Origin: Cyprinodon diabolis
Taxonomy: Eukaryota; Chordata; Actinopteri; Cyprinodontiformes; Cyprinodontidae
NCBI GenBank assembly: GCA_030533445.1
Contig: CM060075.1
Coordinates: 34,239,196 to 34,303,195, forward strand
Length of the DNA: 64,000 nucleotides
Direction: 5' to 3'
Shown here: positions 39,401 through 52,254 of the stretch, piece after piece
How the letters are laid out: every line of letters starts with the position of its first letter
How positions within the stretch are numbered: position 1 is the stretch's first letter
The notes under the pieces: generated by a model
What the model was told of the DNA's origin: nothing
Databases searched by the model: none
The model's input: the letters and a program-made list of their open reading frames with translations, nothing else
Made by a program: the position numbers and the translations under genes

Positions 39401-40875
39401 CAATAACCTCCTCAGGTTATTCAGTACGCAGCCAGTTTCTCCACAGTCATCTTGATGACACTCAAAAGATTTAGCACAAATGTTACAACTATATAATGCA
39501 GCAAAAAGCAACTACATAACTTCCCAAAATGTTTTTAATAAGCTGACAGACATGAAAGTAAAGCATACTGGTTTGTACTTTGCTTTGTTAGAAGCAAGTG
39601 TAGTAACTGCATTACCCCTGGCATATTTGAATCATGTCATGCATGCTGCAAATATTAGATTATCCAAAAAAATTCAAATCATTACCAACGGGAGCCTGTT
39701 GTTTGAGTAGAGGCTGACTTCTTTCTCTTTATATGTTCCGTTTCAAACCTTTTTCTGTTGCAAAGACCCCAGCAAAGCAAGTCATTTGATCTGAGCTGGT
39801 GTGTTTTATCTGAGACAGAGATATTTATGAGTTGTTTCAAGGTTATTGCACCTCAAGTTTTATTTTCTGGGGGTTTGCCTGTGTTTGTTTTAGCATAACT
39901 TAATGTTGCTCAAGCGTGGCACAGTAGTTTCCTGAGATCTTATATTACTCTTTTAAAAACATCTGTGGGGAATCCAGTTCCTTCATCACTCACACAGCAC
40001 CTTGTCATATAGGTCCTGCTGCATTCTGCATGCAGAACACGAGATGTTTAAACATTCTTATTGATGAACACTCAAACCCAAACCTCTGATTAGGAGGTTT
40101 TGTGGGAGTTTGGAGAAATTATTTGACTACTTTTGCATTTTTAATACAGTTAAAGATGAGTTTCCTAACTTTCAATGATTTCATTTCCAGACTGAATTCA
40201 TTAAAAGTCAGACGGAAACCTGGTCTAGTTTGGCCACTTCAGGAAACTCTGGGAAAATTTGACAGGAGGTGCTGGCCAACTGCAGAGATAAGTGTAAGTT
40301 TGCCTTTAGGGCTCCCTCTCAGTAAGGTAAAAATGAAGAAATATTCATTCTGCACAGACTTAGGCACTTTTACCCCGAGTACCGGAGCTATGTGAAGGTG
40401 GATGCCTGTTTTGACTTGTTAGAGGAATGCTCTGATTTCCCCCCTTTAATGGCGATGAGTCACTCTTTTGCTCGGATTATCAAAAACAAACTGCTTGGTT
40501 ATTATCTGTGTCTACCACATTAGATACTCAATTTAGTTTGGAAAATAAAATGCTACATATGCCAGAAAGTCATGTTTGGATTGAAAAATGTTTCCACATT
40601 AGGTGCGTTTCCCTTAACCACCAAACTGTGCAAATTGTAATAAAAACAAAAATATGAAAATAAATGGAAACAACGCGATAAAAAAAAAAAAAAGAAATAA
40701 AGGGTTTTTATGCTTCGATGATTTGGTTTATTTGGTTGGATCGAAATAGCTATATTCCTCCAAACTGGAATGGAAACAGTTTTTTCGCATCACACTGGTC
40801 ACGTGATCTGGAGCTTGACTTTAATGACTTCTTTAAAGATGAAGAAGAAGAACAAAGTTGCAGGATGATGGCGCC
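36413..40875. other. intergenic, between foldback element and hAT copy 2
   Basis: No exon was recognised. It holds a tRNA-derived SINE at 38355-38576 (separate entry) and poly-A tracts near 39236 and 40681. The rest is AT-rich. Confidence 0.5.
38355..38576 (+). mobile_element. tRNA-derived SINE
   Basis: An RNA polymerase III A box, TGGCCTAGTGG, lies at 38363-38373, and a B box, CGTTCAATCCC (one mismatch to consensus), at 38416-38426. A body with ctgagcaaaactcttatccc and gcccactgctccccaagg follows, then a tail caataaagttcaattatt. Candidate 7-bp target repeats ttctttg flank it (38348-38354 and 38577-38583), which is short enough to be chance. The body resembles common teleost SINEs. Confidence 0.82.
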
Positions 40876-40883
40876 CTCTAGAG

Positions 40884-41291
40884 CAGGTGTCTTCAACGTT
40901 TTCCAGGCTAAGGACCCCCAAACTGATGGCGAGATGAAGCGGGGACCCCCTAATTATATATATTGTTTGAAATTGTGTTGTATCAAACTGGTCTATAATC
41001 ACTATTACAGATGGAGTAATGTAACCAAAGTAATTTCGCCCTGGGATTATTAAAGTATTTCTGATTCGTATTCCTCGTTGATGGGACAGGTGTGAATGAA
41101 ATGATGATGAATTCATGTTGAATTCATGTTAATGTGTATTTAAAGACATTTTAATTAGTGGAAAAAATTGCAGGGGGGAATATATATATAAAAAAAAAAG
41201 TAAAAAAAAAAAACAACTAAATTTTGTCGACCCCCATGCAGTACCTCTGTGGACCCCCTAGGGGTCGCGGACCCCCTGTTGAAGACCTTTG
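40884..41291 (+). mobile_element. hAT-type MITE, copy 2 (408 bp)
   Basis: Ends CAGGTGTCTTCAAC and, on the other strand, CAAAGGTCTTCAAC. A perfect 8-bp target duplication ctctagag lies at 40876-40883 and 41292-41299 and fits nTnnnnAn. It shares end-to-end word order, reversed, with 9800-10202. It is non-coding inside, with A-rich runs near 41190-41215. Confidence 0.93.
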
Positions 41292-41299
41292 CTCTAGAG

Positions 41300-44200
41300 C
41301 CATGGCTGAAACATTGCTATTTCTCATGTGTTTACATCGACAGCTACTGTGTTGTTTTCAGAGGTATTTCGTGAACAAACTTATCCACATGTAATTTTAA
41401 ATTGAATTTGTTGTTTAAAGTAAAATTTGCATTTTCAAATTTAGCAGGATATCGACATAATAATAGAATAGAAACTCTGTCACTGTCACGTAACAGGAGA
41501 GCATGCAAGACCCGTAGTTTCTCACTTCTACCCTGCAAATAATAGTGGCAGAGATTTGTTAATCCTGAATTATAAACACATTGCTACATAGTTCAATAAA
41601 CAAAAGCTTAATGACGACACTAAAATTCCTAACCCGCTATAATGGACCATTGAATTCTAAGCGAGAGGCCAACAAATGCTATGGTGTTGAAATTATAGCA
41701 GTAAGATTGTTTTTTCTTAAAGGATTCAGTCAAATGAACAAATCACTTGTTGATTCAATGAACGCAATGAATTGAGTCATTTCATTTACTAAAGTCAGCT
41801 CAAGCACGCAGGTTCCTCAGCGTTCTGTGACTCTGTTCTTAGTAAAGAAATCGGCAGTTCTAGATGAGATTTAGCAGGGGGCAGAGCAAGAATATATGTT
41901 TTAGTTTATTAAGTTTGCCAATGATTTAAATAACTGCTTACAAAATTTTAAAGTCGGAAATTGCATTGATTTCAGCGACAGGTTAGTTATATTCTTGTTT
42001 GTCAGAGCATATTATCATAAGAACTGATTTAGTATTACAGTGGGAAAAATCATCTAAACAAGTAAAGTCTATGTATTTGCCCTCAATTTGGGCAGATTAA
42101 TAAAATGATCTGCAAAACGAAGGAGGATTCTTGAACTAATATTAGTATTATTCTTGAAATAATACTTGTTTTTCTTTTTCTAAACATAAATCCTCTTATT
42201 CCACTGGAAATTGTTGTGCCTTCTGGCTTGATATAGACGTACTTCAAGATAAATTGACCTGCATTTACATTTTTGCAGTTTATGTTCTTCAGTACAGCAG
42301 CCATAACAGGGGCCAGGATCACTTCAGCAGGGGCCCTGGGTACTGTTGGCTCCCATCTAGAACCGCCCTTGAGTTCATCACTAGTTAATGAATCAATCCT
42401 CATTGACAGTTATGCGTGGGTGCAGTAGGTTCACAAATCTTGAGTCATGACAGCATGGATGAATCATGTCTTTATTCATACACCTCTGTGAAAAGAGGCT
42501 TGCAGACATTCTGCACTGCAAAAAAATGAAATCTAAATAAGTCACTTTTTTTTTTAATAAGTGGATTTTCTTCAATTGAGGAAGCAAGGTAGACAATTTG
42601 CTAATGGAACAAGACAGTTTACATTTAAAATAAGAAAAAATTTCATTGTCTTATTTCAAGTGCATATTGTCTAATTATCTTATTTAAAGAGTAAAAACAT
42701 CTAACTATGTTGGCAAATCTTCTTATTTAACTACACAAATTAAGGGTAAATACACTTAATTTGAGAATTTTTTACTTATTTCTAGATCATTTTGCAGTGT
42801 GCACCAATAATCCTCGCATGGTGGAAGTAGAGCTGGGTTACTCACTAGCAGATCGCACAAATGAGTCAACTTTATTGGTTTATGCATTTGTTGAATTTAC
42901 AATTGCATGTTTACTCAAATCAGCTTTTATAAAAACAAACAGCAGCAAAAGTAAGATTATGCATTAGATAAGTATGCCTAAAAATCTAGAATGTTGTCAG
43001 CCTAATCTACAGGAATTAGATCCTCTGTAATTGACAAGATGGAGGGTAATAAATACTTTGTCTCCTTTTACAGTTCTTAGAATATTTAATTTTTTCTTTT
43101 TGCCGTAAGTCGTACGTTTTTTTATGCAATACAAGCTACAAAAAAATCTACATGTAACCGGGAGCATTTAACATGTCTCCTGACGGTAGCTTTCAGGAAA
43201 TGTAAAATTAAACAATTTTTTAAAAAGTAACTTAAAAAGGAAGGTCAGGGTCTGTTTTACAGAATTTGAGCTTTAATATGGACTGGACATAGACCAAGAA
43301 GCATTGGATGGAGTTCAGCAAACATTTAAGATATCTCTGATACTAGTATATATCTGTTGTTGTTGTTTTTAGCCTTTTGAAATAGCTCAGGATATAACAC
43401 TGGAATAATTTACCACTGCAACCATCCCAGGACGGCGGCCTGCTTTCTGATTTCTCTTAAGCTATCACACTCTTAAACATCTCTCCTCTCTTTTCTTGCC
43501 AATGTCATCTTTTCTCTCCTCAGTCTGAGATTTTCTCACAAGAAACTTTCCGGGGGAGATCCAGCAGAAATGTGTGACCTCTGATTTCATTCACTTGATT
43601 AGCCCGCACTATTTTATTAAAACCTCACCCCACCTTTCCAGTCCAAAATCCAAAAGTAGATCAGTTTCAATTCCATCTCCTCCAATGTTATAGTTTTGTC
43701 AAATTTGTCAAAACTTAGCTATGTCCAGTTTATGTGTGTGTAGCTATATGTTAAATACATATTTAATGTAAGCCTATATCTTGCATTGTGTTTCATTCTG
43801 ATTCCTCTAAAGGATTACAAACACGAAACACAGCCCACTTAAAACCGATTCTCTGCTTGTTGGTTTGATTTATGCACAAGGTCTGAACAAATAAGGATTT
43901 TCCTTACTTAAAACCATTGCTTGAAAATTGTATATTTTATTATCCATTTCTAGCTTCATACAGTATAAAATAAAGGCATAAAAGACTATTTTAGCTAATC
44001 TATGTCTTGCATTAGTGTTGCAGTGCAGCTGGCTCCAGTCCAGACTTGAAAACTGTTCTTTCAGCTTTGATTTATCGCAGTTGTGCGTTATTTGTTCTTT
44101 TACTTTATTCAAGGGACACAAAGAAAACCCAACACAACTGGTGAATAAGCCCTACTGCGTTTAACTCTTCAAGGATAGGTATAAAGAATTAGCATAACAG

Positions 44201-47077
44201 GTGCAAGAGAAACTTAGAAACAACAGTTTTAAACTTTTAACAGCCTTTGCTTTGATAAAACCCATCTGATGGGGTATCATTTTATTGCTTTATGTTATAA
44301 AAAAGAAAATAAACAAAGTCCGTGCACTATCTAGAAGACTAGCTAGAAAATAGCTCTATACTTCAGAATTTAAGGGTTCATTTAATACTTTTTTTTTTAC
44401 ATGTGGTGACTGTTTGGTCAGATAATTGTGTTGAAATTCTTCTGAGCACATATGGATGCAGGATTAATATTTTAAAAAGCCACTATTTTAAATGTTTCAT
44501 GTTTAGCTACTTTTTCTAGGAAAGTAGATGGACATGTAAGCTCCCTAATGAAATCTAATGATAGAATGGAATCTTTTCTACCTATGTATATCTACATACA
44601 TTAGCTTCAGAATCTGCTTTGGACGATCCATACACTATGTACAGACATGACAGACAATTAAATGTTGCAGTAAATAATAGGGGTCTTTTTCTAACCAGTT
44701 GTAGGTATTGATAGCTTTAGGCAGGAAGGATCTTCTGTAGTGGTCTGTCTTCCACCAGATCTGGAGAAGCCTCTGACTGAAGACACACTGTTGTTGCTTA
44801 AAACATTTCTGAACAGGATGTTCTTCACTTTATGAAGAATTCTTCTTTATGAAATCTTCTAAAGAGTTTCTAGAGGAGTTCCTAGAACAGCTTTATCAGC
44901 TTGTTGACCTTGTTCAAATCAATTGCTCTAATGCTGTTACCCCAGCAAATAAATCTGTTCTCATTTCAAATATGGCTTATCTGTTATTTCTTAGGTTATC
45001 AGAAAAAAAACCTTTAATCTCTTACTCCATCTGCTTCCTCAACACCTTTGCAGAGCCGATCTGACCTAATCAACTGCTCACCAAGTCCCCCTTTTAGCCC
45101 TCTTCACCATTGATTCCTCAAAAATTCCCAGAGTCACAACAGAGAGGGGACCGAGAGAAGGCCGTGGGTTTTTAGAATGGATTCATGCTGGGATGAGACT
45201 TGTCCATGTACCCAGAGGGCAGGAAGAAGGATGAATTCAGACCTTATACCGCTCTACCTTTCCCCAGTGTGCAATTACACACGCAATTACTCTCCCTGGG
45301 CGCCGAACATCCTCTAAAACCGTCAAGATCACATCCAATCTGCCGAGGCCCGGCTGGGAGACTGGCTTCTTAATGTACTTGAAAGGGCTCTCTCTGAGGA
45401 TAACTAGCAGCAGAGATCGCCAGAGGGAAAGTGTGTAGAGCAGGAAGAGGATATTGAGAGAGGATGAGAAGATAAGAAGAGGATGAGGTGAAGGCAAGGG
45501 GACACAGAGGCACACACACTCAAGTTGATACTCTGTATGCATGAGGGCTTGTTTATGCGTGAGAGAAATATCAATGCAGAGCCACTCGTCTGTACTTGTC
45601 TGCAGCCGAAGAGTTCGATGATGTGACACATCTCCAGTCTGCATTAATCTCCCTGAGCTATTTCAGACGGATATCCATGAGTACGCCTTCACATCTGGAT
45701 TGAATAGAGGGAGATCAGACTCTGGGGTGAAATGAAAAACCTCAGCTGCTGCGCCTTTTCTTGGCTTTCAGAGCATGTGCAGGAGTGCAGGTGCCAATTA
45801 TTTTCACATCTAATGTAAACCAGAGAACAAGGACGCGTCAATCACAGCTGCAGTCTTTTGGAATGGAAATGGGGATGAATTCATAGGAACGCAGCTTTAT
45901 TATTAGAGTTTTTTTTGGTGGCCGATGAAATAGGTTGGTTAGATCTTATAAAAATAACATCCCTGCAGATTCAGGCCCCTTAAAGGAAAACCTCGAACCA
46001 TTTCAACTTCAGATTAGCCCATCTGTAATGAGCGGGAATGGTGGTGCTGAGGTGAAAATGAGATTCTGTTACAGGCTGCGAACAATGAGGTGTTTCAGGT
46101 TTTGGAGTTGGGCTCATAAAGACATTTATTATTTGGAGATTGAGCTTCTCTACCTGCAGTTCCCAACAGAAGAAGTTATTGATCATCTCTATGAAGGCAA
46201 CTTTGAAAGGAAATAAATGCACAAAATAAGGATACATAAACCTGTCATCATTATTAGACATACTATTTTTTTTTAAAACACACACAACACATTTGAATCT
46301 GGACTTATTTCACAAACCGTCTTGCAGTCATCCAAATAAAACTGAAAGTTGGGTGCAAGTGGCAAATGACTGCAAATGGCTGAAAGATATAGCAAATTAC
46401 ATAGACAGTCGGGCGTTAACCCTATAATGCCAAATGTATCGTATTTGATACATACGCTTTCTGAAATGTTTTGCATCTGACACCTTTTGCATAATTTAAT
46501 GGTAAAAACTTTGCTCAAAATCCTATTGTACACAATCAGATATACCTGATAACAGCCAGTAGAAGACTACACAAAAAATAATCTTGACTTATCGCATAGT
46601 AATAAATTATTAATATCAAAAATGTATTTCTGTTTTTTCTTTTTACATATTTTGTTAAAAGGGCAAAAAAGGAATTCAAACCAAAAAAAAGTAATTTTCT
46701 GTTTTGTTTTATTCTTGGATCAGGATTTAAAGGGTTAAGGAAGTTAAAAAAGCAGAAGTTTAGCTTTTACATGCCTTAAGAAGGTCCTTAGTCTCTTCTA
46801 TTTATACATTTACCATCTCAGTTTTTTATGCTGACATCAATAATACTAACATCACTGTGCCTGCTCCCTACCTATGTAGTTACACGACTTAATAACATAT
46901 GGCACCAATGGGAATGTGTTAGTGTGACTCCATTTTGCTTAATTAAATAAATGTAGATAATGATGGGAAGAACAGCAACATTTGGCTCAGTTACATAGAG
47001 ACTAATGGGGAAGTAATATTAAGAGACTTCACAAATAATCACTGCCCGTCTAGCCAAAACTAAACACTGGATGTGAC
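41300..47077. other. intergenic, central
   Basis: No exon was recognised. It contains the CACTGC-ended element at 42514-42799. A repeat fragment with 'ggggccctgggtactgttgg' lies near 42310-42375. A cleaner, more G+C-rich stretch lies at 45.1-46.2 kb, with no transposon signature and the phrase gtgcaattacacacgcaatt near 45270; it may be regulatory, but nothing in the sequence proves it. Confidence 0.45.
42514..42799. mobile_element. CACTGCAAAA-ended MITE, copy A
   Basis: It opens CACTGCAAAA and closes TTTTGCAGTG. The body consists of 'cttatttcaagtgcatattg', 'taattatcttattt' and 'acacttaatttgag' words that recur in reverse at 60208-60492. No clear target duplication was found. The terminal sequence is common among teleost hAT-related MITEs. 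Confidence 0.7.
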
Positions 47078-47484
47078 TGGATGTGCTCTCTTCGTCCTCT
47101 GGCATGGGAGCTGGCTCGGAGCTCGTCTGCCTGGCTGTGTGTTTCCTGGATGGGGCCGCCTTTTACAGCTGCTTTTTGTGTCTCTGCTTCTGTCTCCTTG
47201 AACCCCAGTCGATCTCAGCAGATGGCCGCTCACACTGAGCCTGGTTCTGCTGGAGGTTTCGTCCTGTTAAAAGGGAGTTTTTCCTCTCCACTGTCGCTAC
47301 AAGCATGCTTAGTGTGAGGGATTGTATTTGAGTCAATGAGTCGATGCAATCAACTGGTTTTCCTTAGATAGAAAACTTTGAATCAATTTGACTGTATGAT
47401 CTGGTTGAACTGTAAAGTGCCTTGAGATGAAATGTGTTGTGAATTTGGCGCTATATAAATAAACTGAATTGAATTGAATTAAAC
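47078..47484 (+). mobile_element. LINE-type retroposon 3' end, forward copy
   Basis: It runs from tcttcgtcctctggcatg through ctccttgaaccccagtcg, cctgttaaaagggagttttt and ccactgtcgctacaagcatg to ggcgctatataaataaactg, and ends in (GAATT)n. It is the same family as 23474-23772 (reverse) and 30022-30112. A 78-codon open frame inside it is not a host gene. Confidence 0.82.
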
Positions 47485-50400
47485 AGTGTATCATTATTAG
47501 TATTGCTAAATAGGAAAATAGTTTATAAATAGTTTCTTGATTGCGTAACATGTATAAGATCCCTGATTTATTATGTGTTTATATATATATATATTATATA
47601 TATATATGCATTGTGTATAACTGTATAAACTTTAGAGGAAATAGAAAAAATGATAAAGTTAACAGCACACGTGCAGCCATTTTTGAAACAGTTGCTGTGA
47701 CGGCTGCTCTTTGCCAATAGTGCTATTATAACTAGCTGATGTCCAAAATATGTGTGGTATGCAGACAGGTTAGCTGCACATTTCCCACATATTAAGGGAG
47801 ATTCCAAAAAAAAGAAAATTAAAAACAGTCCACTGGATTTTATTTCCAAGTTTGAAGACGTTTCGCTTCAGGACGCTTTTTTATTTGAAAATAAGAAGGG
47901 AGAAAGGAAAGGAATTCATGAAGCCAATTAAAAATATTTTATTTTTAAATGAGCAATGTATCTCGTACTGGTAGCTTATTGCACATGGTTGCTATGTAAC
48001 TGTCCACTAATTAAAGTTATTCAATCATATATAGCTCTCTAACAAGATATTAATAAACTGTGATTAAAGCAATATTGCTTAACTTTTAAACTAATTTTTA
48101 GCTTTATTGAGCTATATTCAATTATTTTTCAGCTCTTACCAAAGCAACAATACACCCATGTAACACGAGAGGGTCAGATCTGTCACTGAATGTGTCATGT
48201 GACCCAGAGTGTTGCTGGGTGCAGGAGACCTAACAAAATTAACAATTAAAAGCTGTTGCTGGGCAACAAAACAAATATGACATGTACTTGACATATTTTG
48301 TGTTTCTCTGATGTAGGCATATGGCCTTGTTTTTAGAATGAACTCCATTACTTCTTAATCTGCTGGTCTAAAGTGGTCTGATATCATTTTGGTGGGCTGT
48401 TTCATTTTGGCTTCATTCTATTTTTAGGGAAGCTATACCCAGGTCTAGCGCCCCTAGTGGCTAAAAGTTAAACAGCATTGCTTGTCCATGTTGCTAATTT
48501 ATGGTTAAATTATTAAAATAGTCTTTGCATTGTTGGATCATTTACTTCAGATGTCACATTCATATCCGTATATAAAAACAAACGCAACACATCTCTCATT
48601 ATATCCGATTAATGACTGTATTTAAGGTTCGCTACTAAATATTCCATATTTCAGGCCATATAAGTTATGATACATAACTTAATTGATAGATTCATGACTA
48701 GAAATTAGTTTTATAAAGTAATGGTTTTCTAAAAAAGTTCCCTAAATTAATAGTCATAAAACTCTAATTACTTTAGTTATCCAGTAGTATAAGGAATATA
48801 TGATTTTATGATAATTGATTCACATTTAATTCCCATTTATTCATTCCTCATTGGTTTGTATGTAATAAAGCACATTTTTAGCCCCCAATTACAACAGGGT
48901 ACACAGTGTTTTGAAGGGAGACAAAGTGTTACCCAGTTATCTTCTTTTAAGCCTTTTAACTGTAGATGCCCTAAATACAACACAGTAGGACTTATTAAAA
49001 AAATAAACCTCAGGGGAAATTCCCTATTGATGAATGCAGTCTATGACCCAATTAAGTTGTCTAATTAAAAGCATGAGTGATAATGACAGACCTACTGCTG
49101 CTGCTGTAAGAAGTGTGTATACACCTCCAATCAGAAGGCTGTGAGGAACCGTGTCTACAGCTTTAGAATCTATTGGGATGCATCAGATTTTAAAATGTCA
49201 GATTTGCATGCAATAAGCTGAGTCCAGCTGGAAAATGAAAAATGAGATTTTTTTTTTTCCATTAATAGCCTACATTATTTCATCATGATGCAACAGATTT
49301 CTTCTTAACTCGTTTTTCATACCTTTTATTATGCCTGTTAAACCAAGAGTAGATCTGTGAGTTTCTTTCTATATATTCAGCCTTACTTCAGTTCCACAGT
49401 GGGATTAACATGTCAGCCATGTTCAGACTTTGCAGATGTCGATAAGAATTGCTCAAAGCTCTCCCCGGCGAGCCCGCTCTGTCCTCTGGCTGCAGTTTAG
49501 CAATTGAGACATCCTTCAAAACGTCTCGTTGAGACAGATTTTTCAGGTCAGAGGCAGGGGGACTGAGGAGAGGGGAGAAACAAATTAGATAAGTGAGGTA
49601 AGCCCCTGGAGATTGTGTTGGATTGCCTATAGATCTTTTTCACAGCAGATATTTTCTTGTGTCAAAGCAGGAAATCCAGGGTAGATTAATGGAGCTGCAT
49701 TCCACCACAGGAAAGGTCTTGGAGCTCTGCACACTGCTTCATTGTCAAACCAGGACGTTAATACAAAAATTGGGTTATATGAAATAATGAATAATGAATA
49801 ACTCTTCCTATTATGCCATTGAAATTAAGTTTATGATGCACTGCCCTTCAAAAATATTCATACTCTTTGAATCTTTTTTTTTTATTTGCCACACTGAAGT
49901 TGCAGCCGCCATATTGTTAAAACTTTGTTAGATTAGAGGAAGGAAGGAAGGAAGGAAGGAAGGAAGGAAGGAAGGAAGGAAGGAAGGAAGGAAGGAAGGA
50001 AGGTTGGTGGTTAGCTAGGTAGGTAGGTTTGTAGGGAGGAAGGAAGCAAGGAAGGAAGGAAGGAAGGAAGGAAGGAAGGAAGGAGGGTGGGTGGGTTGGT
50101 GGTTAGCTAGGAAGGAAGGAAGAAAGGAAGGAAGGAAGGTTTTGTTACAACATAACCCTCAGAACATTAATGCTGATACAAGAACTTTATTTTTTTATTT
50201 TTTTACTTAACTCATTAGATGTTTAACTTCTCAACTTTTTAAACTAAAATTGCAGTAGGTAACACAATAGGCAGCATTAGATAAATGGTGGTATTATATT
50301 AAGTAGTTAAACCTAGCTTAAAGACATAGGTCGACCCTGCATACTGCATTTGAACTCAAAATTGTGCAATGTTTGCTGCAAAGTGGTGTTTATATCTAGG

Positions 50401-52254
50401 TTACCAAAAAGGGTAACTTGGAGGATAAAGGGTTAAGCCCTGCCACAGATTCTCTAATGGGTTTAGGTTTGGACTTAAACTAGATTATTCTAACACATAA
50501 TCCTTGTTTCAAATCAAACTCTCCTGCAAATTTTAAGCAAACACTTTAAATGTAAAAAAAAAATAAAAAAAATCGACCAGGAAACTCAAAGATTGATGTC
50601 GTCATACAATGATGCTACACTTGTCTGTGATAAAAACGAAGCAGACATAGTAATGAAATGAGGTTTTAATAATTGTGTTGCAATCCAGCAAGTGTTACTT
50701 TATCATACTTACTTGCTTATGTTACACGCCATCTAAAGACATTGCCGTGCAACATATATTTATTGCCCAGCCGAGTATTAAGTATGTTATTTAACAATGT
50801 AATATTCGGGCTGTCACATATTGGTAATTAAACTGTGAATCAAGCTCAAATCATGGTGTAACAGATAATCAAGCACATATATGGAATAAATTCGCCACAA
50901 CTTCCAATCAAAACAAAATAGTCTATAAACAAAAATCCTTCGGCTGCATTCAAACAAATTTCAGTTAAAAACTCTTGACTGTACTGGTGAAATTCAACTA
51001 AGCTAAGCTTAGAAGAAGGTTGAAAAGCATAATCAATAAGATGCAATGATATCACCATTTAGCATGGATTTTGGATTTAAGAACTAAAGATATCTTGAAG
51101 AATGTGGGATATGATCAAATGACCTCATTTAAAGCTATTTGAATGTGTTCAAACACAATGCAAATCCAAGAGGTGAATAAATCATTATTTGCCAAATATT
51201 GTTTTATTAAATGATTTCCTCAATCACAAATCAAATCCCTTTAGTTAATTGATTCTTAACCTGCTTTGATTGAACTAATAAGCTCAAGTCTGAAAAGTCA
51301 ATAAATATAGAGAGAAGGTCACAGAGTTGGCAACATTGTTCTTACCTGTCTTGTTGGAAGATGGCAGTCAAGTTCAGGGTTCAGGTTTTCACAGCATTTC
51401 CCTCATGCTTATGTTCCAACAAGGAGGCAAATGTTGTTATTTCCAAAGCTTGCTCTCTGCTTTTAGGGCTGCAGCGTATTCACTTGCCACTGTGCTGGTT
51501 GAAAAGTTCCCGTTCTTGCATCGGTTTTTCATCTTTATGTCTAAATAAGGAGGTACATGTGTCTACATTATTGTGACACTATAGGTGTCACTGCTGGAAA
51601 TCTGTAAGGCAACATTGATGTCTCCTAACTGGTTCCCTTAGTATTTTCTCCATACAAATATGTCATTTGACTTTTTGGAAATTCCTACTCTTATTTTACT
51701 AATAAAAGACAAACAAATGTCTTATTCAAATCAAGCCTGGCTTATTTTAGCAGCAAAATGTGAATGAAAGGGGTTAAATCTGTACTCACACCAACCTATT
51801 TTTAGGCTCAAATTTGAGTAAAACGCTGTACAGCCCTGTGATGCTGTTCCTCTGATGTGAACCTAATGGAAAAGAGAAAGACAAAATCCTGAGACAGTTG
51901 CTTTGTCCTCAAGGCAATGGTTATGTTTAAGATAAGACATAAAGGATGGTTCTCTATGTCCAAAATTATTATCACTGTTTATGGAATGCTAAGAAAGATA
52001 AAGATTTTGAACGCCAGCATTGAGGACGCCGGCAAGCAGAAAAAGCTGACTAGTCAGATGAAGTAAATGTTTGCCATGACAGAACTTTTTAAATAAATGT
52101 GCTTCCATTTCCTCTTTGGTGAATTTACTGTTCTCTGAAAAAGAAAATGTCAAAAACCACCTCAAGTGGACCTCTCTAATGCAACACTTTAAAATGCACC
52201 TAAGAAACGTTGATGAAAGATGAGCAAGCTGGGTTTGGAAATATTCTGCAAATA
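47485..52254. other. intergenic, with AAGG array and Tc1-like debris
   Basis: A TA run occupies 47581-47607. The phrase gaagacgtttcgcttcagga near 47860 belongs to a frequent teleost repeat. The AAGG array is listed separately. Near 49838-49905 and 50441-50510 the phrases ttcaaaaatattcatact and ccacagattctctaatgg resemble debris of one Tc1-like non-coding region split by the array. No gene was recognised. Confidence 0.45.
49936..50139. repeat. (AAGG)n array with a duplicated spacer
   Basis: Three AAGG runs (49936-50003, about 50037-50084 and 50110-50139) are separated by two copies of a spacer containing GGTTGGTGGTTAGCTAGG. The array therefore grew partly by duplication of a run-plus-spacer unit, not only by tetranucleotide slippage. 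Confidence 0.95.

Noticed and set aside
47081..47317. 78-codon frame rich in S and L
   Set aside because: It falls inside the LINE 3' non-coding end.
49936..50139. Regular repeats considered as a CRISPR array
   Set aside because: It is a simple AAGG microsatellite in a vertebrate genome, with no unique spacers.
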